A DNA stretch of 64,000 nucleotides from Beaufortia kweichowensis (lineage: Eukaryota; Chordata; Actinopteri; Cypriniformes; Gastromyzontidae): the NCBI GenBank assembly GCA_019155185.1, contig CM032795.1, forward strand, positions 17,649,795 through 17,713,794. The letters run 5' to 3'. The notes beneath the pieces were generated by a model. It did no database searches, was not told the DNA's origin, and saw nothing but the letters and a program-made list of their open reading frames with translations. Shown here in pieces: positions 1 through 12,700 of the stretch. Position numbers and translations under genes: made by a program. Position 1 is the stretch's first letter. Each line of letters opens with the position of its first letter.

Positions 1-376
1 TCTTTGGAGGCTGTGTGTCTAAAAATGATGATAGGAATAATTCAGAGCGAGGAAAATGACAGACATAGGAAGCAAACTAAAGATATCTGAAATACACACC
101 CATTCTATCTACCATCACTTGTCTGTGTCCTGATTTACATCTGTCACTAAAACAAAATTATTCTGATTCTGTTTTCTTGGTTTCTGTTGATTTTTTTGCC
201 TGAATGTCAAAACACAGATCTTTGATATGCATGAGATGAAGACCTGAGGTAACCTCAACTACACTGTGAGTGAAAAAAATTTGTGGGCTTTTTTCACTTT
301 CCAAATCGAATTTTCATTTTACATTTATATATTTGGTCAATTTAAGCCCTCCATGAACTTTGTATCAAATAAAAAC

Positions 377-620
377 CAGGGGAAACAATATGTGACAATA
401 ACATTCTCAGCTATCAGGATGTGTTCCCCCTGCTATGATAGACACATTTTTAGATAGGAGACTATAAATCAAAACCAGCCTCTCAATACTGGATAGTGGT
501 TAGATTCGGGGGTTTTTGCTGGTCACTGGAGTCCTACCAATCAGTTTTTTTTCTGTCATTGAAGACAGGGGAACCTTATGTGACATTTATATGCTAAGTT
601 GACAGGACATATTCCCCCTG
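377..620. repeat. Pair of inverted-repeat units (CAGGGGAA...TTCCCCCTG)
   Basis: Two units of about 55 bp, 377-432 and 566-620, lie in the same orientation. Each begins with CAGGGGAA and ends with TTCCCCCTG or a close variant, and they share interior words such as ATGTGACA and a CAGGA(C/T)-like motif. The paired ends suggest foldback or MITE-type remnants. I do not recognise the family. Confidence 0.45.
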
Positions 621-2845
621 TGTTTATGAAGAAATATAGGAACAAATAACAACAAATATTGTTTTTGGGGTTAAAAGTCAAAGACAGTGTAAATTCAAGA
701 CATCTATATGTACATAATTTCTTTATTTTTTTATGCATATTATGCATATTTCTGTTGTGTGACTCTACTTGTCATGAGTGCAGTTCATCTGTAGTTGTAT
801 AATATTTGTGTAATTTGCATAGCCCTTTCATTCTGAATAATGATGTTAACAGCAGGATTATTGTTTGTCACATTCTTTTCAAGAAATAGTCCTGCTACAT
901 CACTGTGGGTTGTGCTATTGTTGTCACTTCCATTTGATGATTTTCACACCTGATTATATAACTTGCATCCTGACCTTTTCTATTCACAGACACTAGAAAA
1001 TTCATACATTCCATTTGTTGTACTATTCAGTCTGCATTAATAGAGTATAACACTTTTTATTAAAATGATTGCATTTTAATAATTGCATTTTGCATTCTAC
1101 TATATCAGTCTGACATTGTCATCATTTGCTATACACTTTTTTAATTTCAAAAATCTTGTGACTTCACTACAGTACTGTAGGTAGGTGTCTGCTAAAAATT
1201 GTAAATGTAATCCTTCAGCATGCCACATGACTTGATTGCATAAAACATCAGAAGAAATCAAATATATTTGCATATATTTACCAGACAAAAACATTTTGCA
1301 GTCTTTTCCTACGGAAGTCTGTGTCCTGTCTGCTGCTGCTTCTCTATATGGATGTCTCAAGCTAGATTAGATTTAAGACAATATTTCCTGCTTGCAATGC
1401 AGTTAATGTGATGGTCTCATCTCTCCTATGAGCCACGAGCCAATCAGTCCAGCACAGAGACTGTGAGCTGCTTCTTCTGGGCCACTACATCTCATCTTAA
1501 AGGGTCCTGCACATCTACATCAAAAACATGCTCACCCTAGTAGAATAACATAGTCTGTAACAACTGTGTTTCATATCTCATTTACACTTCAAGCCATATA
1601 GAGCATCGTTGGTTCACTCACTAAATTAGGTGTTCGTGAGTTTATGCTACCATTGTTTTATACTGATCCAAAAAGTAAAAACATGACATACTTGAAGATT
1701 ATGTAAATAAAAGAGCCATAGAAAATCAAGATGACATCACTCACATTAACTTACAATTAAGTTCTAACCCCATCAAGATGCACATTTGGGTTTCTGCTGG
1801 GGTGGAAGTTTTTAGTCATTTGCAATCCAGTGTATAATCTGAAAAATACATAGAAAAAGTAATACATGTTATTTGCAGTGTATATTTTTTTATCTAACGT
1901 TTTGTCTATATCAGAAACTTGATGACAATAAGTTGAACCAAACCATAGCAGACTGTCGATTTACCACCTTCTTGGAAACTCTGAATTCATGTCAGCTGGA
2001 CGGCTGATGAAATTTTAAAGAGATGAAATAGGGGCTTGAGAAAGAAAGTTTGAATCTTACTTCAGAGGGAATTTTTGATGTTTCTGTAAGATGCTCTGCA
2101 GAACTTTCACACAGAATTCAGTTAACATTCATTTACATTTACATTTATTCATTATTTTAAGATAAACATTAAATAAGATGTTGCAAGTGAAGCCCTGCAT
2201 TAACATGAGAATGTCTAACATGTATTTCATACATGACTGTACATGATTGTTCATGCAAGTCACTCTCAATTCAGCATTTAATATTTTTCTAAATGTTGCC
2301 TGTGTAAGTTTTTTGGGGTTGATGGATTATGTTTAGACGTAAAATCCACTCTCTCTATTGAGAGAAACAAAAATAATTTAAGAGGATAGGATGTGTTTTT
2401 TGGAGGTAAGCCACATTGGGCCTTCAAACCAATCTTTTGGCCTTTGTTACCGCATATTTCATAAACCCACTTTTGAGAGACTGGTGCTTGTTGTAGAAGG
2501 TCATGACTGCTGTAATTATGTGAGGTCTAATACCTTACAGTCAGCCAATAATAATAATGGCAGAGAGCTGAGCTGTGCACAGAAGGAGCTTTAATTATTT
2601 GATGTATTACCAGAGAAAATATAACACTCATACAGTATGTGCTAAAATTAAAAGTTTAAACATTTTTTAACTTACAGGAAAAGGTAAATTAAGAGTCTAA
2701 CAAGTCCACTGTGTAGACACAAGTCTGTGTGTATAAGACAAATTTTCTCTTGAAATGTAAATTACACAATATTAAGTTATTTATAAAAGTACTGCGCTAA
2801 AGCAATATCACATTTAACCCCTTAACGTCCACCAAGTAATTTCCA

Positions 2846-3072
2846 TATTTACTTTAATATTTCATAGTTGAAATTTAATCTAATCACGACAAACTATAAA
2901 CTGATGAAAAGGTCTAAGACTCAAGAATAAATATTTGACAAATTTTCATAGCAATAAACTAAAAAAATTGTATAAAATGTTAAAGATATTTTTAAAAATA
3001 TCTAAAATAAAAAAAATAAAAAAGTGCATTTTCATGTGTATTCTCAATATGTGCAGAGACAGTTATCAGGTG
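2846..3072 (+). repeat. Dispersed AT-rich repeat, copy 1
   Basis: About 230 bp align by eye with 46085-46348. Shared stretches include CTTTAATATTTCAT, TCTAATCTAATCA(C/T)GACAAACT, CAAATTTTCATA(G/A)CAATAAAC and CAATATGTGCAG followed by ACAGTTAT(C/T)AGGT. The copies are clearly related, with many indels, so this is an old interspersed element of unknown class. Confidence 0.6.
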
Positions 3073-3689
3073 AAATCTTGAGAGGTCTTTAATCATCAGG
3101 AAATCAGAGATATCAAAAGAGAAATTTAAGCCAAGGTAATGCAGATCCCTGTGGGATAAATCCACAGCACTCACTGAGCGATCTGTCCCCTTCAGGACAT
3201 GGGATTTCATTTTTGTGGGCTGAACACTTTTGAACTTTCCAAAGTCAACTCCAACAATTAAACTCTGCCCTGTCTAGTGCCTACCAGATATTTCTGTTGA
3301 TAGTTGGTATTAAGCTGAAGTTGCAGATTCCAGGTGAGAGTTTAAGATAATCTCATTATTTATTCATCAGAGTGCTAATTAATTTTACATGGACCTTCAA
3401 TAATTCACATCCTATATTTCTGTAGGTTTCTGCGAGTAGCAAGCTGAATAATTCATTCTAACAGACGTCCCGGTCTGTGATAAATGCTGGTTGCTATTTC
3501 AATAATGTCCAGAATCTCCTGCTTCTCTCTTTGAATTTGATAAGTCCCTGTGGCTCTGATGACACTCAAGGATATACTAAAACTTTTTTTTAATATATTG
3601 GTGCTGTTATTCTTCCTTTTCTCATGTTCTCAAACATTTGCACAGATTCATTCTTTTACAAAAAACTGATGTTGCAAATCCGGAAAATA

Positions 3690-3985
3690 AATGTTTCCAT
3701 TCAGAGCACGTTTGGAGGTAATGCAATTTCACATGTCTGAGCAGCAAGCCGGTGGCTCCACAGTAAGGCTCTTCAGCACGGTTAGCGGGCGGTGAAAGGT
3801 CTCTGTCTGGCCCAGCATGAATATTACGATTGAAGCAGACTAGAGGCCCCGGCAATGACCTGCAGGTAGGGTTCATATTTTTCCAACCAGTGAAAGTGTA
3901 GGAGAATGATCAGAACTGACAGCACATGGAGCCCGAGTCCAACAGCCTGGAGTAGCCGACCTCAAACCCTCAGCAACCCAACTGC
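3690..3985. other. GC-richer patch, possible conserved element
   Basis: This stretch has clearly higher GC than its surroundings and no simple repeats. On the minus strand an open frame at 3824-3961 (about 45 codons, ended by TAA) contains a hydrophobic run followed by a charged segment. It has no good start and only a weak splice acceptor. I cannot name a gene; it may be a non-coding conserved element or an exon remnant. Confidence 0.25.
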
Positions 3986-4510
3986 GATGTTATTCTGAAT
4001 CTGCTGTGATTTTACATATCTCTGCTAATCCAGCTGTTTGAAAGGTATGATTAGTATTAATCATTACCTCACGACAAGAAATAGTTATAGATGGTGCATC
4101 TCTTATTTTTGTGCATATGAAACCAGACAGACATCCATTATGTTCAATCAACAGAATAGTATCAGAAATCTGAAAAAGACACCCACCAAATGAAGACATA
4201 CAGCACAGCACATAAACAGATAAATCAGACAGAAGCTTTATTCAGTACAGGGGCATAAATACAGCTTAGATGAAGTATTGCATGAGCTCTCTGTATTCCC
4301 CTTCGAGTCGTGGGTCTGTGGGCGAGAGATGTCTTCAGAAGGATGAGATCAGTCTGAGATCTGAGGGGATAAAGTTGCATTTATTGCAGTGAGCCAGCAG
4401 GGGAACAGTTATGTGGAATATCAACACAGAACTGAAGGAGCCTCAGTATGGATAGACAGATAGATGAAGAATGTAAAGAATATGTATTTTCATAGCCCGA
4501 CATAAACTTA

Positions 4511-4874
4511 CAGTACCAGTCAAAAGGTGGCAAACATATATAAAACCATAAAAAACACAAAACTGAGGGAATTATGTATGTGACTAAAAGCTCTTGGTAT
4601 TTTATCATCAAGCTTATTGAGGTCTCAACCTGGGAAGCTTTTTAAACAACACTAAAGGTATTTTTGAATGCTTTTTATTCAATATTTAGTCCAAATAATG
4701 CATTTCAAAAATATGAATCAATAACGTTTCCGTTTTATGATTATATCAATTAATATTTCTCGGCACAAATATATTTTTCTCTACAAAAGTTATTTCAAAC
4801 ATTTAAATATACACCATTAAAAGATCATGAAAAACATTTTTGTCAGTTGTGTCTAAACGTCTGCCTGGCACCGT
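4511..4874. mobile_element. Non-autonomous DNA transposon remnant
   Basis: The left end reads CAGTACCAGTCAAAAGGTGG and the right end GTCTAAACGTCTGCCTGGCA-type sequence, which is an imperfect inverted copy of the left (compare TACAGTACCAG...). A second partial copy of the right half lies at 23323-23416, where the end GTCTGGTACTGTA is better preserved. Ends of this kind are common in fish Tc1/MITE-type elements; the family name is not assigned. Confidence 0.5.
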
Positions 4875-5199
4875 GAGTTTTTCATTTCATGAATAATTCA
4901 GAAGTCTGATCTCTTAAAAACGCCAAACGAAGCCATACAGTTCGAGGTGTCATTCATGTCCTCGAAAGATACAGAATATTTACTAAAACAAGAAGTTAAA
5001 AATCCTATTCTCTAAATGTGATCAATAGTTATATAATCTCATCTGTGTATTTATTTTTACATTGAACTATGAAACACTGAATAAAAATAGCCTGTTTCCT
5101 TGACATGCACAATGCTCTTCCTGTGAGAACTTACTGTTCGTATTGTTTTTATTAATAGCATGGTTTGATTTCTGTAATAATGTGTGTCGTGCTGTGGTG

Positions 5200-5755
5200 T
5201 CTGTATGAGGACTGTAGGCAGTGCTGTCGGGCTGCGTGAGGCGCGCGCTGACGCACGCTTGCTGCTGTTGCTGTTGCTGTGAGCCGCAAGGATGTCAGAC
5301 ACGCGCCGCGTCCGCGAGGAGGTGAGAACAGACAGACAGGTCTCCTGACAGCATCAAAAAACAGGACGCCTCCTTCTGTGCCGATTCAGTGCTCGTGAGG
5401 ACTAGGAGTGAAATAGCGGGTACTATGTGTCCGCGTCTCGGGTGCGTGCGTGCGACTCTGAGCGCGCGACGCTGTAAAAGGCAACGCGTGCGAATTCTGC
5501 GGCAGCTGTGAACGCGGAGCGGACTGGTCGGGAAATAACAGAATTGGAAAAGTCAGTCAGGCGTGTTAAACCACCGATCACTGAGCAAATGATCAACTAG
5601 ACGAGCATTCGCAGACGCATTCATTGTGCGCGCACCCGTGCGCCGCGTTCTTTCATTGAACAGTGGATTGGAAGAAGCACGTTTTGGTGTGAATCATGAT
5701 TCGTTGGATTCGGTTTAAGTGATTCTGCAGTTCGGCCAGACAGATCCTACTAAAG
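5200..5755 (+). promoter_or_regulatory. wscd2: CpG-rich promoter and non-coding first exon of wscd2
   Basis: The only strongly CpG-rich stretch upstream of wscd2, with runs such as GGCGCGCGCTGACGCACG and ACGCGCCGCGTCCGCG in an AT-rich background. Two good splice donors end candidate alternative first exons: GAGGAG|GTGAGA after 5321 and ACTAAAG|GTAAGC after 5755. No coding potential is convincing, so this is read as promoter plus 5' UTR. The link to wscd2 rests on strand, proximity and the matching downstream UTR exon at 18676-18790. There is no transcript evidence. Confidence 0.6.
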
Positions 5756-8700
5756 GTAAGCGGCCAGTGTTATCTTATCAGACTTGAATAATGCAATGTA
5801 ATGATTTTTAGAATGACGTTTTAGGGCCAAATTACTGTAAATTTGGGTCTTTCTATACAGAGTGCACGTGCCACCGCTGTTTTAAATACATGAATGTTTT
5901 ACCCTTTAAAAAAACACGCGGCGTCCAAAACTCTAAGACAACTAATAGAAAAATAAGGTTTTCTAGTTATTTAAGCATATTAAGTCATTTAAGTGAAAAG
6001 CCTAATTGAAAAATTAACATTAAATTAGAATGAATAACGGTGTTTGGTGTGTCCCTGTTTGGTTATGGCAATGTTAACTAATACTGAGATTTGACAATGT
6101 TTTCAGGAGTTCTTGGAATAAACAAAAGACCTATTGCCTAAAACAAATAACAGTAGGCAATTTGAACTTCATACGCACTGTAATTTCTTAATGTTACATT
6201 ATAACGATGCTTTGTTTTTGAATGGAATTGAAAAAAGTTGAAAAAACTTTATTTCCATGTTCAGAGAGGATTTTAATGTGGTCTCACACTTTTTAGACCC
6301 CACTGTATATATGTAAGATAGATATGACTTAAGCTTTAAACTTCATGTCAACTTCTCAGAAATACAGTATATTTAACTCTTCTGAGAAGTTAACAAAAAT
6401 ATATGATAAGTTGGGTAAATTATTACAACCATCATCTACTATGACCATCTGCCTGTGCCTAGAGATTGTGGGCATTAGTAACTCAAATAAAGTAAAAAGC
6501 TATTTAAACCACCCGACGCTCTGTTTAGTTGCACTTCTGTGTCTGTATAAACATGCTGATACATAATGACAGAATATAAGTCTTTGTTTCTGAAACAGGA
6601 TCAGTGTTTTGACAGCAGTGCTGCATGGTGTGATCTCTGTTTTTCTTTAAGAGTCTTTATCATCAGGCACTGAATTCCTCAAGCTCTGGAATGTTCAGGA
6701 AGAGCAATTGGACTCTTTGTGTCTCATGAACACAACGTTGGTATTAAATATCCACAAGAGCCAATTTTGCACCCCAAACAGAACTCCAGACTGATCGCAT
6801 AACAAAAAGAGTCCTTACAAAAGAAAGCTACAGCTTGACTTATCATAAGGTTTATTAATTACTTACGTGAATGTTTTCCTCCAAAGTACTAAATTTATCT
6901 TTCTGTCTTCTTTCAACCATACACATATTCCCTGAATCATACAGAGCATTGATTTATTTTTACTTATTATTCATCTTCATACTGGTCCATCTGAAATGTA
7001 AGATGGTTTTGAAAAGCTTTTCTCCTCTCCTTCAGTTTCTCAGCCTTCCCCACACCGCCCTAAGTGCTAAAACCCATCTATAATGTAATTGAGCTCTCTC
7101 TGTTAATGTGTCATCTCTGGTATGACTGTTGAAGGGCCAAACCAAACTAGCAAATGTAAAACAGATAGAGATAATCAAGGATGACAGGAAACCTGGGGGG
7201 ATTTTAGATATGTGAACAAACACACTGGCGCCTTACATAGGGCCATCTCATTTTATTACTTTCTGCAGTTTAGTAAATTTACAATGACGTTTATTGGTTG
7301 TTTGGCTCTGTTGAGTTCATCTGTGTGTTTGTGACTCGGAGCGCACTGGGCTGGGTTTTTATCTGATCAGTGGGGTGAGATTAATTAGTCTGTGTATCTG
7401 GGTGGAACATACTGTAACTCAGAGGCTGTTCCATGTAACTTGTTATCGGGCACTCGAATCAGTTTTTAGAATCCGTGATGTCAGACCTACTGTCATAAAC
7501 TGGCTGCTCCCCCACTGGGTTGCTTTAGGCTCATATTTACATAAATAAAATCTCTCATCATAGACTACTGCACTCAGTAATTCAAATCGGTGAATTGTCT
7601 TTCAGTAGCAAGTATGAAGTATTACAGTACATATTAAATGCGATAGAAACCTTTTTTTTTTTAACTTACGCTTAAGTACTTCTGCACTTATATTGTACTT
7701 TGTAACCTATTTAGCACTGAACCACTTTTCAGAAAAGTTCCTTAAGAGTCACTTTTAGGCTACATCTAGGTAGGATTACTGTATTCTGTGCTGCTCAGAT
7801 GCTTAGAAATTCACTCGTGAATCTGGCCTGAAAGTTGCAAGTTAGGTAAGGATGAGAACTAAAGTTAAACAATCAGATGAAGTAAATCGATCAACTGTTT
7901 CCTGGGGGTTGTAACTGCTTGCTGAGTGCACATTAGATGTCATATTGAACATTATTTATGTGTCAGTGGTCAGATGTGAAACAGGCAGTTGTACAACAAT
8001 CATACTTTGCATCAGTAGTTGAGAAATATACTTTTGTTTCTATGTTATTATTTGATTTACCATCCTTAAACAACTGCACAAATTAATGGCATATTTTGTA
8101 GACATTATGCAGATTCTTCTCTATGGTATATTGCTTTTTACACAGTTCTGAAGTTTCTTTATACATTGTAAGTGATAGTTAGTAAATTGTTACTTTAGAG
8201 CATCTAAAAAACTTCCAAATAATTGTGATTTTCAGTAAAGTTTGTTTTGCAGTGTCTTTCATTTCCTAATATTGCTGAGTTTGCCTTCTAGGAAAAAGTT
8301 GCTGAACAACATTAGAAAGATAATATTTATGACTGCAATTATGACTATGGCAATTTCCTCTTATCAGTGTGTTAAGAGTATGAGTTAAAGACATATTGTC
8401 TATCTCTGAACTCAGTCTTGACCTTGGCAGAGCTGAAGTTGATTGCATGCAGATACAAATCTGCAGGTCCATGATTCACGCCTGTGCAGAAATGACATAA
8501 TTGTTGACTAAATGGGAGTTTCGATTGTATATGATATGAACTTCACACTCACATTTGAGATATTGTACATTTTGTATTTTATAAAGATCAAGAGAGAGAC
8601 ATTGCATGTGTTTATGTATTTTCTCTGTTGTATGAGAGCTTAGTGTGTAATATTTTTCTTTGATCATCCTCATCTTATGGTTGATTGTTCACTGCCTCTT

Positions 8701-9629
8701 AGCATCAGTGTGAGAGGTGATAAGCTCTTTGAGTTGGCCTGCAAGTGATGATTTCAGTAAAGTTGCTGGGCTGTCAAAGCTTGTGTAGTCATGCCAACGT
8801 AAGCATAATGTCTGCTGTTAATACTTGGCACAGAAAATGGGCTTTAACTAAAAAATGGAACAGCTTTACCTTACGTTCAGTTAAAGCCTTCCAGTTTAGC
8901 TGCACTGGTTGAATTATTTGGGTGTTTAAAAGCCTCAGCCTCATAGAAATAACTATAACAACAAAAATATTTTCATAATTATTGTTATGGATATTTTACT
9001 GTAAATTGTCAATTTTACATTTATCAATTTAAGTATCTTTAAGCAGTAAAGTGAGTGCACAGCATTGTACAGAATATCATGCTCTATGAGTTTTATTTAT
9101 TTTTTAAGTCTAAATAGTCTAAATAATATAAATAGTTTGAATAACATGTGCAGCATATTATCTGACAACAAATACAATCTTGTAATGGCTTTGCAGTAAA
9201 GTATTAAATCACTTTATTGGATCAAACAGTGCAATATTTTATTTGAATAAAGCTTTGATTTCTATTAAAATAAACATACAAATTTGTTAAAGTATGAATT
9301 TGTTTATTTAGATGTATTTTTTTTATTAAAACTGAATTTGTTATATTTGAAATGGAAACAATAGTGTGTCATATCAACAAACAATTATGGCTCAAGATAA
9401 AGCTTTATGATCATCTGTCTCTCCACTCATTGAGAAAGACTTAATCTGTTGAGCTTTTTTACAAGAAAAGCCTGAAGAATGGGTCAGCTACACAACAGTC
9501 GCATATATCCCAGTCAGATTTTCAGATTAGTACTGGATTATCAGCATCACTGGGCTTTTCCAGTAAATAATATTTAAGTAATCACACTTTGAACAGGTGG
9601 CAGGCCATGGCAGTGTTTTCTGTTAATAT

Positions 9630-9712
9630 ATATAGAATAGAATATAACAGAATAGCATAGAACAGCATAGAATAGCATAGAACAGCATAGAATAGCATAG
9701 AACAGAATAGGC
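9630..9712. repeat. Minisatellite, AGCATAGAATAGCATAGAAC-like period
   Basis: Short tandem array of alternating AGAATAGCAT and AGAACAGCAT words giving a period near 20 bp. It has no coding content. Confidence 0.75.
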
Positions 9713-12700
9713 TATCCGTGCATTTAGTGGCATTTATAATGTAGTTTTTGTAGTGTTTTTACACATTTGAAAGTCTGACCAGACCACAAACCCACAGATA
9801 TTTATTTACAGGTACAGATTTATTTTCACCACAGATATAAATATATTTACAGGTTCTGTGTGTGATTGTTTGTATGATAATTATCATCACCATGCCATAA
9901 TGATTATTTTTGGATAATTTCCTTGAATTCCACTTTATGCATTAACACTCAATAGAACTCTATGGATGCTAAACAAAAACAGAAGCTTATTTATAGCAAA
10001 TTAGTGAAAAGTGTTACCAGCTTCACATTATGTAACACTTAAGATAACAGGAAAAGTCTCAAAATATAAAAAATTAGTAGCTCTGGGGTTGCACTTTTAA
10101 AGAACAAAACAATGTATTGTGGGAAATAGAGATAAAAGCTAATTGAATGGGACACTGGGCTGGCTTTTAAACCTTATCACAAATGACTAAGATGAAGAGG
10201 GTCGTGCTGACAGCTACACTTCTGTAATGGTGCAGAAGAATGTCACGGCCGTGTTCAAGGTCAGCGTTTTTGGTCTGCACTTCATTATGGAAACCTGGAG
10301 ATGTCTTATCACAGCTCTCTAACTGTAGTTCTAGCCTTGATAATGAATGGCTCCTAATAGGGTGATTCTTGGCTTTAAATGTAGTGAGCCTTACTTACTG
10401 ACCAGAGAAGAGCTATTTAAAAACTTTAAACTTCTTACATTGCTGACTGCAGTCTCTGTTTTCAGCAAACATTAAGAGAAGCCACATCATCCCAGATATT
10501 TAAAGGTGTTGACAGCTGAGTCAGTCACAGTTTTCGTTGACTGAGATGCAAACACAGGAGGGATAAATAGGGCCTGTGTTTTAGCAAATTCAAGTAAAAA
10601 CGACTGTGGAGTTTGTTCTCGTCGTCTTTGAAATTAACTTCTAAGAATCCTTGTGGATGCAAAGGAGCACTGATGCAATCTGTAGATTCATTCACTAATT
10701 TAAATGGTTATCTGTCACTGTTTTACTGCTTTAACAGATACCCTTCACAGCAGCCGGGTTGTCTTTTTGTTGAAGGCTAGACTGGTTACTCAATGTGACC
10801 TGGGATAATGAAGAACCGATTATGTGAGCGAGAGACAGAAGATCCTGAGAAAGACACCACTGAAAGGGAATAATAAGGATGTAAAAGTGGTCTTGAGATA
10901 AGATTCAGCATGCCAGTAGGCTTGAAGCAAGCAATAATTACCCACTGGGAATAACAGACCTGTGCTTGTTCAATGGTGAACTCTTCTATTGGCTCAAAGG
11001 ATGGGCTTTGTGGGTGTGTGTGAACCCGAGAGGGTGGCCGTACACAGGGTCACCAGAGTCTGGGGATCGGCCAGTATTCACTTCAGTAAGGATGTTGGAT
11101 GCGGTTACCAGCCACAATAGCTGCAATGTGAGATCGACTTTCAGCATTGGAATGGGATGGAACGAAATGAAAATGAATGAAAGTTAATAGGTAGGAATGG
11201 CACTCAGTTTAATGAAATAGAAGAGCTAAATTGGAGCACATTTCGTGTAACAATAGAAACTCCTCATTTTACTGCACATTTTGTAGTTTAAGCTTGATTC
11301 ATCCCAGTAGCACTCTGTTTCACCGTATTAACACAGCATTGTATATACAGCACTTTAGATTTACTCTTTGTAGACCCATTAGAAATGTAAACCTCTCTGG
11401 TGGCAGTGTGTTTGTGGTATAATGAGTCAGTCTTAGCTTACGCTGGTATGAGGTATTTCTCATACAGCACGAGTTTACTTTGGACAAATCATCTAGCGCA
11501 TCGTTCCTGAGTTTAAACAACGTTGTCAAGCACATTTGGAATGTCAACAGCATGTCAGGAGGGAGGTCTGGTTGAGGTAATGGCTAAAACGATTGCGATA
11601 TGCAATTAATCTGTCAACGGTGGAATTTTGCCATTTCAGATAAACATGTCGAATAAGCACAGTGGCTTCCTTCACTATTGTGCTGTGCGTATCTGAGAAC
11701 TGACTTTTGTAAAATAGAGGTCAAATTAGATAATCTCCTTTAAGCAGTCTTGGGTATTAGCCTACATTCCGTTCTGTTGTACATGTATGTGTTAAATCTG
11801 TTCTTACTTGGCTCCAAGAATCACAAAGTCAATTAATTTTATACATATTTTTGCATGCTAATCATAAAAATGAAAAACAAAAACCTGGTTATTATCCGTC
11901 TCATTTCTCAAAGGGATGTGGACCCTTCTTTCTCTCGCAGGCATCTTTCTTCTCTCTCTCCCCTCCTGAACATGTGCTTCTATTCTTCTCATAGTTCACT
12001 CTTCTTCTACAATGTATCTTCCACCCACTCTCTCAAGGCTCACCAGCTCTTTGTCTTGTTATCTGCCTCTTTCTTCGTTTCTGTTTCTCTTGCTGTCTCA
12101 GCTCATTTTTTATTCATATTCAAAATGGTTTCTAAGGGGGAAAGAAGGGAACTTTAGTGCTGGATGTGGGCGCTTGGAAGCAAGAACATTTGCACCACAC
12201 ACACACACATTTTTAAACTTTGCATTTTTTAAACAACCAGTCTCCTCACCACTATTAAGTTGTTATGTATCTCTCTCTCTTTCTTGACAGTATCTTCTAT
12301 TACTATAAGTATTAAGTCTGGCTGGATCAGGTGTTTTGACAGCTTTGAGAGACACAGTGCTCTCCTGACACACACTGTAGCATCAAGAGCCAAACTGTGC
12401 CGTTCCTTCTTCCTTCTGCTGCCCCAGTTGTTTTAATGAGATTGGCCAGATCTCTTCCCATGTGATAAAGAGTGTACTACACTTCATTTCTCATTCAGCA
12501 TGTCAGACTAAGGGACAGTTCACACATGACACACAAGTTTTTCTAAAAAAACAGCTAGATAAAGAGCAAATGGATGAAATTGAATGCAGAGACTTTTATG
12601 AGACTTTTAAATAAAGACAAATTCCATTGTTTTATGGATGTTATAGGTTCGTCATTGAACCATACACTGAGACAAAAGAACATTCATTTGTATTTCTCTT

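Larger units (their letters stand above)
1..5199. other. Gene-free flank upstream of wscd2
   Basis: AT-rich sequence in which I see no convincing exon. Open frames here are short, unspliced and unlike any family I know. It holds two inverted-repeat units near 377-620, a dispersed repeat at 2846-3072, a small DNA-transposon remnant at 4511-4874 and a GC-richer patch at 3690-3985 that may be a conserved element. The region probably carries distal regulatory sequence for wscd2. Confidence 0.6.
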
